Shown here one piece after another: positions 51,098-61,354 of a stretch of DNA of 64,000 bases; within the stretch, counting starts at the first letter, position 1, and every line of letters starts with the position of its first letter. The notes beneath the pieces are model-generated. The model was not told the origin of the DNA and did no database searches. It saw only the letters and a list, made by a program, of their open reading frames with translations. A program made the position numbers and the translations under genes. Origin of the DNA: Gemmiger formicilis (GTDB lineage Bacteria; Bacillota; Clostridia; Oscillospirales; Ruminococcaceae); contig NZ_JACJJP010000014.1 in assembly GCF_016900095.1 (NCBI RefSeq), positions 1 to 64,000 of the forward strand. Reading direction: 5' to 3'.

Positions 51098-52058
51098 ACG
51101 GTTGGTTCAGTGCGTCAAACCGGCGCACGATTTCCGGATCGCTCAATTTGATGACCTGTCCGGAAAGACGGTGCAGGCTGTTGGTTTCGGGAATTCGGCC
51201 GAAGGTCAGCCGCTGGGCGCACAGCGCCTGTGTTTTGAAGCCGGTCCGCTCGTTCATCGAACGGTTGCCGTACTTGATGTCCCCCAGAACGGGATGCCCC
51301 AGAAAAGCCAGATGAGCACGGATCTGGTGGGTGCGCCCGGTCAGCAGTCCGATGCGGCAGAGGGTGAAGGGTCCGTTACGCCGGATGGGCGTCACCTCGG
51401 TGATAATCTGCTTGTACCCTTCGGATTCATGGACATGCACCCGGACTTTGTTGCCTTTTTCGCTGTGCTGCAGCCAGGCAATATGCCGCCCGGCGGGCGG
51501 CGTACCGATGGTGATGGTCAGATACTCCTTTTTCAGCCAGTCTTCCCGGATGATCTCGTTCATATCCCGCAGGGCCGTGTAGCTTTTGGCTGCGATGACA
51601 AGACCTTCGGTGCCACGGTCCAGCCGGTTGCACAGGGCCGGGGCAAACCGATTTTCGGCTTTGGGATCGTATTTGCCTTCTTCGATCAGGCGAGCGGTGA
51701 AAGCATCCACCAGATTGGGGTCTCCGGTGCGGTCACTGTGGCACAGCAGATGGGCGGGCTTGTATAAAACCGCAATGTCCTCATCCTCGTATACCACCGT
51801 CACAGGGGGCTGGCGGCGGGGTGGCTTCTTTACGCTGGTCACCGGCACAGCGGGGAAGAATTCGTCATTGATATATAGCTCAATCACATCGCCGGTTTGC
51901 AGCCGGGTATCCGGCTCACCCCGTTTGCCGTTGACCTTGATCCGCTTGTTGCGGAAACTCTTGTACATCATGCTCCGGGGCATGCCGGACGTGACCGCTT
52001 CCACAAATCGGCTCAGCCGTACTCCGTTTTCGTTTTCTCCCGCCGTAAACCTTTTCAT
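51096..52058 (-). CDS. RluA/RluD family pseudouridine synthase
   Basis: A 320-residue enzyme with an N-terminal S4 RNA-binding domain (about 10-62) and the RluA catalytic domain, with aspartate D147 in NRLDRGTEGL. It isomerises uridines in 23S rRNA or tRNA. Most family members have HRLD-x-x-T-S-G; here the histidine is asparagine and the serine glutamate, a variant also found in related clostridia. The start at 52058 has GGAG ten bases upstream. It is divergent from radC. Confidence 0.9.
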   Translation of the reverse strand: MKRFTAGENENGVRLSRFVEAVTSGMPRSMMYKSFRNKRIKVNGKRGEPDTRLQTGDVIELYINDEFFPAVPVTSVKKPPRRQPPVTVVYEDEDIAVLYKPAHLLCHSDRTGDPNLVDAFTARLIEEGKYDPKAENRFAPALCNRLDRGTEGLVIAAKSYTALRDMNEIIREDWLKKEYLTITIGTPPAGRHIAWLQHSEKGNKVRVHVHESEGYKQIITEVTPIRRNGPFTLCRIGLLTGRTHQIRAHLAFLGHPVLGDIKYGNRSMNERTGFKTQALCAQRLTFGRIPETNSLHRLSGQVIKLSDPEIVRRFDALNQP

Positions 52059-52075
52059 CCTTGTTACACTCCACT

Positions 52076-52104
52076 TTGCAAAACAGTATTTATAGTATAT
52101 AATA
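52076..52104 (+). promoter_or_regulatory. Promoter of radC
   Basis: TTGCAA (52076-52081), 17-bp spacer, TATAAT (52099-52104). Confidence 0.65.
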
Positions 52105-52136
52105 GAAAAAGTCAAACGTAAAGGATGTGCACCCAT

Positions 52137-52898
52137 ATGGCACGGGGCAAAAAGGAAAAACCGATTCACGCCAACCACCGTTCCCGCATGCAGGAACGGG
52201 TGCGCCGGGAGGGCCTTTCCGGCCTGGCTGCCCATGAAGTGCTGGAATATCTGCTGTATTTTTCCATTCCGCGCAAGGACACCAACGAACTGGCCCACCG
52301 ATTGATCCAGCATTTCGGCAGCTTCTGCAACGTGTTGGATGCCAGTGAGGAAGAGTTGTGCAAGGTGGAAGGAATCGGCCCGGCCAGTGCGCGACTGATT
52401 GCCGGGATCCGCAAGTTTGACCAGTATTATCTTTTGCAGCAGCGCCAGGGACATGCCCGCCCCCTGAACAGTGAAGAAGCCCGCATTGAATATGTAAAAC
52501 CTCTGTTTTACAGCGAACACAATGAAATCTGTTATCTGATTGCCATGAATGATCAGTATATGCCTTTGCGGGATATCCGGGTATCGGAAGGTGTGCCCAA
52601 CCATGTGGGCATCAACACCCGCAAGATGGCACGGGAGGCAGTTGCCAGCGGGTGCACCTGTGCATTTCTGGCACACAACCATCCCACCGGTCTGGCGGTG
52701 CCATCCAGTGCCGATGTGTATGCCACCCGTCTGGCGGCAGGGGCCTTGCAGCCGCTGGGCATTCATCTGGTAGATCACATCATTGTGGCGCCGGTGGATG
52801 CGGGAAGCATGATGAAGCAGTTTCAGGCTCTGCCTGATTCCATGGGCCAGACTGCCTTGGCCAGTGAGCCGGGCGGCGGGGCTGAACCCGAAAAGTAA
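52137..52898 (+). CDS. radC: RadC family JAMM/MPN-domain protein
   Basis: A 253-residue RadC. The N-terminal helix-hairpin-helix region (about 15-90) contains KVEGIGPASARLI, and the C-terminal JAMM metalloprotease-like domain has H-N-H-P-x-G (in AHNHPTG) followed by the conserved aspartate about ten residues later, with VGINTRKMAREAV before it. Its role in repair is doubtful; the biochemical function of RadC is not settled. The ATG at 52137 is preferred to one 12 nt earlier that abuts the AAAGG ribosome binding site. Confidence 0.9.
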   Translation: MARGKKEKPIHANHRSRMQERVRREGLSGLAAHEVLEYLLYFSIPRKDTNELAHRLIQHFGSFCNVLDASEEELCKVEGIGPASARLIAGIRKFDQYYLLQQRQGHARPLNSEEARIEYVKPLFYSEHNEICYLIAMNDQYMPLRDIRVSEGVPNHVGINTRKMAREAVASGCTCAFLAHNHPTGLAVPSSADVYATRLAAGALQPLGIHLVDHIIVAPVDAGSMMKQFQALPDSMGQTALASEPGGGAEPEK

Positions 52899-52905
52899 AC
52901 CGAAG

Positions 52906-52941
52906 CAAAAAGCGCCGCCCCCGGATAGGGGGCGGCGCTGT
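52906..52941. terminator. Terminator between radC and hpf
   Basis: AGCGCCGCCCCC / GGGGGCGGCGCT around a GGATAG-type loop. A run of T follows on the minus strand (for hpf); the plus-strand tail is poor in T. Confidence 0.8.
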
Positions 52942-52951
52942 ATTGAGTCAG

Positions 52952-53467
52952 TCAGGATTGCGGAATCAGAACACCGTAACCGCCATCGGCACGGCGATAC
53001 ACAACCTGGATTTCACCCGAATCGGCACTGCGGTACAGGAAGAAGGTGTGCCCCAGAAGTTCCATCTGCATGATGGCTTCTTCGGTGGTGCAGGGCTTGA
53101 CGGCAAAGTGCTTTTCACGCACAATGGTCAGCGGTTCTTCCGGTTCGTTGACGGGGGCTTCCTGCGCGACGGCTGCGGTCAGCTTGTCGCCCAGACGTTT
53201 GCGGTGCTTGACCACGCGGCGCACCAGAAGATCTACGGCATCACTCAGGGCGTCCTCCATCCGGTCAGAGGCCTTTTCAGCACGCATGGTCAGCGTGCCG
53301 CTGCGCAGGGTCAGTTCAACCGTCTGCCGGCTTTTCTCTACCGTTACCGTAACCTGCGCCTGTGCTTCTTCCGGGAAAAACTTGTCCAGCTTGGACAGCT
53401 TTTTTTCCGCCAGTTCAATGAAGCTGGGTTTCAGCGTTACGCGACGACCGGTACATGTGACTTTCAT
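52952..53467 (-). CDS. hpf: Ribosome hibernation promoting factor, long form
   Basis: A 171-residue long HPF. The N-terminal domain (about 1-95) matches the ribosome-binding HPF/YfiA fold, a charged linker follows, and the C-terminal dimerisation domain (about 115-171) has IVREKHFAVKPCTTEEAIMQMELLGHTFFLY. It dimerises 70S ribosomes into inactive 100S particles when growth slows. AAGGAGG precedes the start. Confidence 0.96.
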   Translation of the reverse strand: MKVTCTGRRVTLKPSFIELAEKKLSKLDKFFPEEAQAQVTVTVEKSRQTVELTLRSGTLTMRAEKASDRMEDALSDAVDLLVRRVVKHRKRLGDKLTAAVAQEAPVNEPEEPLTIVREKHFAVKPCTTEEAIMQMELLGHTFFLYRSADSGEIQVVYRRADGGYGVLIPQS

Positions 53468-53545
53468 AGGACAACCTCCTTATTTGGCACCGGAAAAACG
53501 GTGCCCGGTCTTGGCAGCCGCGGTGGGGTTATGTACCAAACTGCG

Positions 53546-53566
53546 GTTACCGTAACTTTATTATAG
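53546..53566 (-). promoter_or_regulatory. hpf promoter region with inverted repeat
   Basis: Minus-strand TATAAT (plus 53560-53565 as ATTATA) sits next to a perfect 11-bp inverted repeat GTTAC-C-GTAAC (53546-53556) located at or just after the expected start site, a candidate operator. The -35 is unclear. Confidence 0.45.
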
Positions 53567-53661
53567 CAACCTTTTCACAAAAAGTAAAATGTTTTGCATG
53601 AATTGAAGAAAATTTTTGTAAAAAGTTCACACACGGCGCGCCGCGCGGAAAGGACAGACGG

Positions 53662-55512
53662 ATGAACCAATACGACGTGCTTCAAAAATATTTCGGCCAC
53701 GACAGCTTCCGCCCCGGGCAGGAAACGCTGGTCAATGCCATTCTCACAGGGCACGATGTCCTGGGCGTCATGCCTACCGGTGCCGGAAAATCGGTCTGCT
53801 ACCAGGTTCCCGCCATGCTTTTGCCGGGGCTGACGCTGGTGATTTCGCCGTTGATCTCCCTGATGCAGGACCAGGTGGCTGCCCTGCGTCAGAGCGGTAT
53901 CGAGGCCGCCTGCATCCATTCGGGTATGGAGGAGCAGGAATATTGGAATATTGTACAAGGGGCACGTCTGGGACAATACAAGCTGCTGTATGTGGCACCG
54001 GAACGTCTGGAAACAGACGGATTTCTCTCCCTGGTCAGCGGGATACGGGTGTCGCTGGTAGCGGTGGACGAAGCCCACTGCGTGTCTCAGTGGGGGCAGG
54101 ACTTCCGCCCCAGCTATCTGCGCATTGCCTCTTTCCTGGAAAAATTGTCGCCCCGTCCGCCGGTGGGGGCCTTTACCGCCACCGCCACGGGACAGGTCAA
54201 ACAGGACATTGCCCGGCTGTTGGAATTGCGGGATCCTGTATCCATCACAACGGGTTTTGACCGGCCCAATTTGTATTTTGCGGTGGAACGGCCGCGTGAT
54301 AAGGACCGTTTTGTGGAAGACTATATTCTGGACCATCCTGACAAAAGCGGCATTGTGTACTGTGCCACCCGCAAAACGGTGGAGCTGGTATGTAACCAAC
54401 TGCGCAGAGCCAAAATAGCAGCCACACGGTATCATGCCGGTCTGGAGGCGGAAGAACGCCGCAAAAATCAGGAAGACTTCGTCTATGACCGGAGGCGTGT
54501 CATGGTGGCCACCAACGCCTTCGGCATGGGGATTGATAAATCCAACGTGGGATTCGTCATCCATTACAACATGCCGAAAAACATTGAAAACTACTACCAG
54601 GAAGCCGGTCGTGCGGGGCGGGACGGCAGCAGTGCCGAGTGTATCCTGCTGTACTCACTGGGGGATGTGCAGACAGCCCGTTTTCTGATTCAGAACAGCC
54701 ATGACAATGAGGAATTGTCCGAAGAACAGGCCGTACAGATTCAACGCCTGGATTTGCAGCGTCTGGACCGGATGGTTGCCTACTGCAAAACCACCCGCTG
54801 CCTGCGTGGCTTTCTGCTGGAATATTTCGGCCAGCGGCAGACGGGTAACTGTGGCAACTGCAGCAACTGCCGCGGCGATTTCGTGCAGACCGATATCACC
54901 ACCGAGGCGCAGAAAATCCTGTCCGGGGTGGCTCGCATCGAAAAGCGCTGGCCGGGCGGACTGGGCGTGGTGGCATTGGTCCAGATGCTGCGGGGCAGCA
55001 AGGACAAAAACACCCTGAAGCGGGGACTGGATACGCTGCCTACCTACGGCATCATGCAGCACACGTCTCCCGCCCGCATGCGGCTGTATCTGGACGCCCT
55101 GGAAGAGCAGGGATATATCATCAATACCCAGGGAGAATATCCGGTGGTGCGCCTGGCGGCAGACGCGAAAGAGGTTTTGTTCAACGGAAAAACGGTGACC
55201 ATGACCGAGCGCAAGGCAGCGGAAAAATCGAACAAGACATCGAAAACCAAGGAAGTCGGTGTACAGGCCGATCTGCCACAGGACTTGTATGAGCGCCTGC
55301 GTGCGGTGCGCAGCGAACTGGCCCAGAAACAGCATGTGCCGGCGTATATCATCCTTTCCAATGCCTCCTTGGCAGAGATGGCCTCCAAACGTCCCCGAAC
55401 TACGGGAGACCTGATGCGGATTTCCGGTGTGGGTGAGGCCCGCGCCCATCGTTACGGGCAAAAATTCTTACAGGCCATCGCCGAATATATGGCACAACAT
55501 CCGCAGGGATGA
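53662..55512 (+). CDS. recQ: ATP-dependent DNA helicase RecQ
   Basis: A 616-residue RecQ. It has motif 0 (FRPGQETLVNAIL), Walker A PTGAGKS, DEAHCVSQWGQDFRP, the zinc-binding cysteine cluster CLRGFLLEYFGQRQTGNCGNCSNC (about residues 377-400), the winged helix, and a C-terminal HRDC domain (RAVRSELAQKQHVPAYIILSN). It unwinds forks and recombination intermediates 3'-5'. It starts 195 nt after the divergent hpf gene and is followed by uvrB. Confidence 0.97.
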   Translation: MNQYDVLQKYFGHDSFRPGQETLVNAILTGHDVLGVMPTGAGKSVCYQVPAMLLPGLTLVISPLISLMQDQVAALRQSGIEAACIHSGMEEQEYWNIVQGARLGQYKLLYVAPERLETDGFLSLVSGIRVSLVAVDEAHCVSQWGQDFRPSYLRIASFLEKLSPRPPVGAFTATATGQVKQDIARLLELRDPVSITTGFDRPNLYFAVERPRDKDRFVEDYILDHPDKSGIVYCATRKTVELVCNQLRRAKIAATRYHAGLEAEERRKNQEDFVYDRRRVMVATNAFGMGIDKSNVGFVIHYNMPKNIENYYQEAGRAGRDGSSAECILLYSLGDVQTARFLIQNSHDNEELSEEQAVQIQRLDLQRLDRMVAYCKTTRCLRGFLLEYFGQRQTGNCGNCSNCRGDFVQTDITTEAQKILSGVARIEKRWPGGLGVVALVQMLRGSKDKNTLKRGLDTLPTYGIMQHTSPARMRLYLDALEEQGYIINTQGEYPVVRLAADAKEVLFNGKTVTMTERKAAEKSNKTSKTKEVGVQADLPQDLYERLRAVRSELAQKQHVPAYIILSNASLAEMASKRPRTTGDLMRISGVGEARAHRYGQKFLQAIAEYMAQHPQG

Positions 55513-55539
55513 CACCGGTCCGGTTTTTGCAAAAAAGGC

Positions 55540-55594
55540 TTTACGCCGTGACCAAACCATGCTATAATCAGACAGGAATACAACTTAATGTTGT
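55540..55594 (+). promoter_or_regulatory. uvrB promoter and downstream inverted repeat
   Basis: TTTACG (55540-55545), 17-bp spacer, TATAAT (55563-55568). A perfect inverted repeat ACAAC-TTAAT-GTTGT (55580-55594) lies just after the start site. It is not the known Firmicute LexA box (CGAAC...GTTCG), but could bind a repressor. Confidence 0.55.
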
Positions 55595-55624
55595 GAATTA
55601 GAACGTGATCGGAAAAATGGGGGA

Positions 55625-57685
55625 ATGGGTGTGAACGAAGAGAAAACCACCGAACTGCAGGGCGTCTTTCATCTGAAAGCACCTTTCTCGCCGACGGGCG
55701 ACCAGCCGCAGGCCATTGACGCCCTGGTGAAGGGGATCGAGGCCGGCGACAAAGGCCAGACATTGCTGGGCGTAACCGGTTCCGGCAAAACCTTCACCAT
55801 GGCCAATATCATTGCCCGATGCAACCGGCCCACCCTGATTCTGGAGCCGAACAAGACCCTGGCTTCCCAGATCTGCACCGAGATGCGCAGTTTCTTTCCG
55901 GATGATGCCGTGGAGTATTTTGTTTCCTACTACGACTATTACCAGCCGGAAGCCTATATTCCTTCCACCGATACCTATATTGAAAAGGACAGCGCCATCA
56001 ACGATGAGATTGACCGGTTGCGCCATTCGGCCACCGCAGCCCTTTCGGAACAGCGCAACGTCATCATTGTGGCCAGTGTTTCCTGCATCTACTCCTTGGG
56101 TGACCCCATCGATTACCGAAGCATGGTCATCAGCCTGCGTCCCGGTATGCAGATGGAGCGGGATGAACTCTGCCGCCGGTTGGTCAAGCTGCAGTACGAG
56201 CGCAACGACATGAATTTCATCCGCAACAAATTCCGGGTGCGGGGAGACATCGTGGACATTCACCTGGCCTACAACGATGAGTTTGCCATCCGGGTGGAGT
56301 TTTTCGGGGATGAAATCGATCGTATCAGCGAGTTTGACCCGCTGACGGGGGAACGGCGCAACATTGTGCGCCATGTGGCCATCTTCCCGGCCAGCCACTA
56401 TATTGTGGGACCGGAAAAGATGAAGGAAGGGCTTACCAAAATCAACGAGGAGATGGAACGGCAGGTCAAGTTCTTCACCGAGGAAGGCAAGCTCATCGAA
56501 GCCCAGCGGATTGCCCAGCGCACCAAGTACGATATGGAAATGCTGCAGGAAGTGGGCATGTGCAAAGGCATTGAGAACTACTCGGCGGTCTTGTCCGGGC
56601 GTGCCCCCGGGTCCACGCCCACCACACTGCTGGATTACTTCCCTAAGGATTTCCTTTTGATGGTGGACGAAAGTCACGTCATGCTGCCCCAGATCCGGGG
56701 TATGTTCGGCGGTGACTACAGCCGGAAAAAGACGCTGGTGGAATACGGGTTCCGCCTGCCGTCTGCCTTCGACAACCGTCCGCTGAAATTCGAAGAGTTT
56801 GAATCCAAAGTCGGTCAGACCATCTTTGTCAGCGCCACCCCCGGTAGCTATGAGCGGGAGCATTCCTCCCGGGTGGCGGAGCAGGTCATCCGGCCCACCG
56901 GTTTGCTGGATCCGCTGATCAGCGTGCGCCCGGTGGAAGGGCAGATTGAAGATCTTCTGGGTGAGATCCGTCTGCGCATCGACCGCGGCGAGCGCGCCCT
57001 GGTCACCACCCTGACCGTCAAGATGGCTGAGGACCTGACCGATTTTTTGGAAGAGCACGGTGTCAAGACCAAGTATATGCACCACGAGGTGGACACCTTT
57101 GAGCGCATGGAGATCATCAAGGATCTGCGCACCGGCGCTATTGACGTGATTGTGGGCATTAACCTGTTGCGCGAAGGATTGGACCTGCCGGAAGTGTCCC
57201 TCATCGCCATTCTGGATGCGGATAAGGAAGGGTTCCTGCGCAGCGAGACCAGCCTGATTCAGACCATCGGCCGTGCCGCCCGAAACGCCAACGGTGTGGT
57301 GCTGATGTATGCCGATGAGGTGACCCCCAGCATGGAGCGCGCCATCACCGAGACGGAACGCCGCCGTGCCATTCAGGATGCCTACAACAAGGAACACGGC
57401 ATCACTCCCAAAACCATCGTCAAGGCCATTGGCGGTGGGCTGGAAATCAGTATGTCCGAAGAGAACAAGAAGATGCGCCGCAACCGGATGAGCCGCGCCG
57501 AGCGGGAACAGACCATTGCCCGCCTGACCAAGGAGATGAAGGAAGCCGCCCGGCTGCTGCAATTCGAGCATGCTGCCTTCCTGCGTGACGAGATCGAACG
57601 GCTGCAGCGGGGCGAGGATCCCACCAACAAAGAAGAAGCGCCTCACCGCACGGCGGGAAAGGCCAGAAAAGGCAGGAGGAAATAA
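55625..57685 (+). CDS. uvrB: Excinuclease ABC subunit B
   Basis: A 686-residue UvrB. It has Walker A GVTGSGKT (about 44-51), the beta-hairpin [21 protein letters not shown] that clamps damaged [16 protein letters not shown], the helicase motif VI region ([10 protein letters not shown]), and a C-terminal UVR coiled-coil motif ([34 protein letters not shown]) that binds UvrC. It works with UvrA and UvrC in nucleotide excision repair. A GTG at 55631 is in frame and better spaced from GGGGG, so the start may be six bases later. Confidence 0.98.
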   Translation: MGVNEEKTTELQGVFHLKAPFSPTGDQPQAIDALVKGIEAGDKGQTLLGVTGSGKTFTMANIIARCNRPTLILEPNKTLASQICTEMRSFFPDDAVEYFVSYYDYYQPEAYIPSTDTYIEKDSAINDEIDRLRHSATAALSEQRNVIIVASVSCIYSLGDPIDYRSMVISLRPGMQMERDELCRRLVKLQYERNDMNFIRNKFRVRGDIVDIHLAYNDEFAIRVEFFGDEIDRISEFDPLTGERRNIVRHVAIFPASHYIVGPEKMKEGLTKINEEMERQVKFFTEEGKLIEAQRIAQRTKYDMEMLQEVGMCKGIENYSAVLSGRAPGSTPTTLLDYFPKDFLLMVDESHVMLPQIRGMFGGDYSRKKTLVEYGFRLPSAFDNRPLKFEEFESKVGQTIFVSATPGSYEREHSSRVAEQVIRPTGLLDPLISVRPVEGQIEDLLGEIRLRIDRGERALVTTLTVKMAEDLTDFLEEHGVKTKYMHHEVDTFERMEIIKDLRTGAIDVIVGINLLREGLDLPEVSLIAILDADKEGFLRSETSLIQTIGRAARNANGVVLMYADEVTPSMERAITETERRRAIQDAYNKEHGITPKTIVKAIGGGLEISMSEENKKMRRNRMSRAEREQTIARLTKEMKEAARLLQFEHAAFLRDEIERLQRGEDPTNKEEAPHRTAGKARKGRRK

Positions 57686-57688
57686 ACA

Positions 57689-60610
57689 TTGAGTCCTTCC
57701 AAGAAAATACAAATCGATGCCAACCAGCGCATTGTCATCAAGGGCGCCCGAGAGCACAATCTGAAAAACGTGAATCTGACGCTGCCCCGCAACAAACTGA
57801 TTGTCATGACTGGTCTGTCCGGTTCCGGCAAATCCAGCCTGGCTTTTGATACGATCTATGCGGACGGCCAGCGGCGATATATGGAAAGTCTGTCCAGCTA
57901 TGCCCGGCAGTTCCTGGGCCAGATGGAAAAGCCGGATGTGGATGAGATCACCGGCCTTTCGCCGGCCATCTCCATCGACCAGAAAACCACCAGCCACAAC
58001 CCCCGTTCCACGGTGGGGACCGTGACCGAAATTTATGATTATCTGCGTCTGATGTATGCCCGGATCGGCATTCCCCATTGTCCCATCTGCGGCCGGGTCA
58101 TCTCTCAGCAGAGCGTTGACGAGATGGTGGACGAAGTCCTCAAGCTGCCCGAACGTACCCGGTTCCAGGTGTTGGCGCCGGTGGTGCGCGGACGCAAGGG
58201 CACCCAGGCCAAGGAACTGGACGCCGCCCGCCGCGGCGGCTATGCCCGCGTGCGCATTGACGGCAATATGTATGATCTCGAAGAGGAGATTAAACTGGAA
58301 AAGAACATCAAGCATACGGTGGAAATCGTGGTGGACCGCCTGTCCATCAACGATTCGGTCCGCAGCCGTCTGGCCGACTCCATCGAATCCGCTTTGGCGC
58401 TGACCGGAGGCTTGGTCACCATCGATGTGATCGGCGGGGAACCCATGACCTTCAGTCAGAATTATGCCTGCCCGGAACACGGATTTTCCATTGAGGAACT
58501 GAACCCCCGCATGTTCAGTTTCAACAACCCCTTCGGTGCCTGCGAGACCTGCACCGGCTTGGGTACCTTCATGAAGGTGGACCCGGCCCGGATCATTCCG
58601 GACAAGCGCAAATCCATCCGGGAAAGCGCCATCAAGGCCAGCGGCTGGTATTATGCCGAAGGTTCGGTTTCCGAGATGTATTACAAAGCTCTTGGCAAGC
58701 GGTATGGGTTCACGCTGGATACGCCGGTGAAAGAGATGAGCAAGGAGGCGGTGCACGCCATCCTGTACGGCACCGGCGGCGAGAAAATCGAGCTGCAGCG
58801 GGAAAACATGTTCGGCTCCGGCACCTATTACAATGAGTTTGAGGGAATTGTCCCCAATCTGGAACGCCGTTTCCGCGAAACCAGCAGCGAATGGGTCAAG
58901 GAAGAGATCGCCCTGGTCATGTCCAGCGAGGAATGCCCCACCTGCCACGGACGGCGGCTGAAGCCCGCCAGTCTGGCCGTCACGGTGGGCGGCATCAATA
59001 TTGCGGACTTCTGCGATATGAGTGTGCAGCAGGAGCTGGAATTCATCCGGACCGCCAAGGTGTCCGAGAGGGACGAGCTGATCGGCGCCCCGATTTTCAA
59101 GGAAGTGCGGGAGCGCCTGGGCTTCCTGAACAGCGTGGGTCTTGGATACCTGACCTTGTCCCGCGGTGCGGCCTCCCTGTCCGGCGGTGAAAGCCAGCGC
59201 ATCCGTCTGGCCACTCAGATCGGCAGCGCCCTGACCGGCGTTCTGTATGTGTTGGACGAACCCAGCATCGGCTTGCATCAGCGGGACAATGATAAACTCA
59301 TTGCCACCATGAAGCGGTTGCGGGATCTGGGCAACACCCTGATCGTGGTGGAACATGATGAAGACACCATGCGCCAGGCGGATTTTCTGGTGGATGTGGG
59401 GCCCGGCGCCGGTGTGCACGGCGGCGAAATTGTGGCGGCCGGCAGTGTGGAAGACGTGTGCAAGGCCAAGCGCAGCATCACGGGACAATATCTCTCCGGC
59501 CGCAAGTTCGTGGAAGTGCCCGACCATCGTCGGCCCGGCAACGGCAAATTCCTGCGCGTGGTAGGGGCCCGGGAAAACAACCTGCAAAACATTACGGTGG
59601 ATTTCCCGCTTGGCAAGATGATCTGCGTGACCGGTGTGTCCGGTTCCGGCAAATCTACCCTGGTCAATGAGATTCTGTACAAGACGCTGGCGGCAGCCAT
59701 GAACGGTGCCCGCAGCCGGCCCGGGCAGTGCGAAGAAGTGCAGGGCATGGAATGGGTGGATAAGGTCATCGGTATCGATCAGTCGCCCATCGGGCGCACG
59801 CCGCGTTCCAATCCCGCCACCTATACAGGTGTGTTCGGGGATATCCGGACCCTGTTTTCCAATACCCAGGACGCCAAAGCCCGGGGCTATGGACCGGGCC
59901 GGTTCAGCTTCAACGTCAAGGGCGGCCGCTGTGAAGCCTGTGAAGGCGGGGGCATCCTGCAGATCGAGATGCATTTCCTGCCGGATATTTATGTGCCGTG
60001 CGATGTGTGCAAGGGCAAGCGCTACAACCGTGAAACCCTGGAAGTGCATTACCGGGATAAGAATATCTCGGACGTGCTGAATATGACGGTGGAGGAAGCC
60101 TGCGTCTTCTTTGCCAACCAGCCCAAGATTGCCCGCAAACTGCAGACTTTGCAGGAGGTGGGTCTTGGCTATATCGAACTGGGCCAGGCTGCCACAACGC
60201 TTTCCGGCGGTGAAGCCCAGCGCGTCAAACTGGCCAATGAATTGGCCCGCCGGGACACCGGGCAGACGGTGTATATTCTGGACGAACCCACCACCGGTCT
60301 GCATGTGGCCGACGTGCATCGCCTGGTAAAGGTGCTGGACAAGCTGGTGGATGCCGGCAACACGGTGATTGTCATCGAGCACAACCTGGATGTGATCAAG
60401 CGGGCCGACTATATCATTGACTTGGGTCCCGAAGGCGGCAGTGGCGGCGGTCAGGTGGTTGCCACCGGCACACCGGAGGAAGTGGCCGCGAACCCGGCAT
60501 CCTTCACCGGGCAGTATCTGAAACCGGTTCTGGAACGGGCCCGGCAGTTGCAGGCGCAGGCGGAAGAAGAGCCGGTGAAGGCAAGCCGCAGCAAAGCCAA
60601 AAAGAAGTAA
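57689..60610 (+). CDS. uvrA: Excinuclease ABC subunit A
   Basis: A 973-residue UvrA with two ABC ATPase modules: Walker A GLSGSGKS (about 41-48) and GVSGSGKS (about 649-656), and two signature motifs ([16 protein letters not shown] and [16 protein letters not shown]). The zinc-finger cysteines lie at CPICGRV and CEACEGGG...[10 protein letters not shown]. It recognises damage and loads UvrB. The start is a TTG eight bases after GGAGGA, four nt past the uvrB stop, so the pair is an operon. The transcript ends at the hairpin at 60629-60668. Confidence 0.98.
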   Translation: MSPSKKIQIDANQRIVIKGAREHNLKNVNLTLPRNKLIVMTGLSGSGKSSLAFDTIYADGQRRYMESLSSYARQFLGQMEKPDVDEITGLSPAISIDQKTTSHNPRSTVGTVTEIYDYLRLMYARIGIPHCPICGRVISQQSVDEMVDEVLKLPERTRFQVLAPVVRGRKGTQAKELDAARRGGYARVRIDGNMYDLEEEIKLEKNIKHTVEIVVDRLSINDSVRSRLADSIESALALTGGLVTIDVIGGEPMTFSQNYACPEHGFSIEELNPRMFSFNNPFGACETCTGLGTFMKVDPARIIPDKRKSIRESAIKASGWYYAEGSVSEMYYKALGKRYGFTLDTPVKEMSKEAVHAILYGTGGEKIELQRENMFGSGTYYNEFEGIVPNLERRFRETSSEWVKEEIALVMSSEECPTCHGRRLKPASLAVTVGGINIADFCDMSVQQELEFIRTAKVSERDELIGAPIFKEVRERLGFLNSVGLGYLTLSRGAASLSGGESQRIRLATQIGSALTGVLYVLDEPSIGLHQRDNDKLIATMKRLRDLGNTLIVVEHDEDTMRQADFLVDVGPGAGVHGGEIVAAGSVEDVCKAKRSITGQYLSGRKFVEVPDHRRPGNGKFLRVVGARENNLQNITVDFPLGKMICVTGVSGSGKSTLVNEILYKTLAAAMNGARSRPGQCEEVQGMEWVDKVIGIDQSPIGRTPRSNPATYTGVFGDIRTLFSNTQDAKARGYGPGRFSFNVKGGRCEACEGGGILQIEMHFLPDIYVPCDVCKGKRYNRETLEVHYRDKNISDVLNMTVEEACVFFANQPKIARKLQTLQEVGLGYIELGQAATTLSGGEAQRVKLANELARRDTGQTVYILDEPTTGLHVADVHRLVKVLDKLVDAGNTVIVIEHNLDVIKRADYIIDLGPEGGSGGGQVVATGTPEEVAANPASFTGQYLKPVLERARQLQAQAEEEPVKASRSKAKKK

Positions 60611-60628
60611 GAAAAACTTGTTTTTCCG

Positions 60629-60668
60629 GAGCTCCGGCGCCTTCAAAAAGGGCCCGGAGCTCTTCTTT
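60629..60668 (+). terminator. Terminator of the uvrBA operon
   Basis: GAGCTCCGG-C-GCC pairs with GG-C-CCGGAGCTC around a TTCAAAAAG loop, followed by TTCTTTG. Confidence 0.72.
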
Positions 60669-60789
60669 GTTCGGCAAGGAGACAGAACCATGCATTTCTT
60701 GCGGCACCGGGCAAATACACTTGCATCCGGCCACAGGGTCCGATACAATAAGAGACGCAGAGATATCCGCTGTGGGGGAGGAATCCGGA

Positions 60790-61305
60790 ATGCCGAAACT
60801 TCGCAAAACACTGGGGGACGTTCGGTCCCAAACCTGTCGCCGTCTGATGCAGGTAATGGACACCCAAAGCCAGGCGACACTGGCAAAATGGGCCATCGAA
60901 TATGCGCAAGATCGGTACCTGTCCATCTGCGCGCAGGTGTGCCCGGAACTGGTACAAATTGTATCCGTGTGTGCTGCCTGCGCAAAGGAAGGGAAAGGTG
61001 CGGCGCACTGTAAACAGGAATTGCGCAAAGCTGCCGCGCTGGCGCGTGCGTGTACAGGTGCGGAAACACAGGCGGCGGCCAGAGCCGTTGCGGTGGCCTG
61101 TGCAACCTTGCAGACCCCATCCAATGCACTCGGATTTCTGTTTTACGGGGCGGCAGCCGTGGCTTATTCCGAAGGCGGTTTGCAGCTTGGGCAAGCGGAG
61201 TACGACGCAATGGCTGCCGAGGAGTTGGAAAACGCCTGCCGTTCTCTGTGTGACTGTGCCGTGGAAGGAGAACCATCTCCGGTAAAAATCAACTGGAATT
61301 GCTAA
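60790..61305 (+). CDS. Putative immunity protein (Imm-5-like helical family)
   Basis: A 171-residue all-helical protein. It contains LAKWAIEYAQDRYLSI (about 31-46) and AETQAAARAVAVACATLQTPSNALGFLFYGAAAVAYSEGGL (about 96-136), which follow the recurring pattern of the putative immunity family (tryptophan-alanine helix, then AARA...A-T-x-x-T-P...ALG...YGAAA). Members are named from neighbourhood with toxins and are not functionally proven. No toxin gene is adjacent here. The ATG at 60790 follows GGGGGAGG. It is an isolated single gene between uvrA and the kinase. Confidence 0.6.
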   Translation: MPKLRKTLGDVRSQTCRRLMQVMDTQSQATLAKWAIEYAQDRYLSICAQVCPELVQIVSVCAACAKEGKGAAHCKQELRKAAALARACTGAETQAAARAVAVACATLQTPSNALGFLFYGAAAVAYSEGGLQLGQAEYDAMAAEELENACRSLCDCAVEGEPSPVKINWNC

Positions 61306-61354
61306 TGGCACACATAAGAAAACAGGGGTACATTCTTGTGGGGAGAAAGGTATC

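Noticed and set aside
55598-61276. 1892-codon open frame on the minus strand opposite uvrB and uvrA
   Set aside because: uvrB and uvrA lie in the same plus-strand frame and rarely use TTA, CTA and TCA, so the exactly opposed frame stays open by composition. It has no ribosome binding site, and its translation is His/Gln/Gly-rich with no domain.
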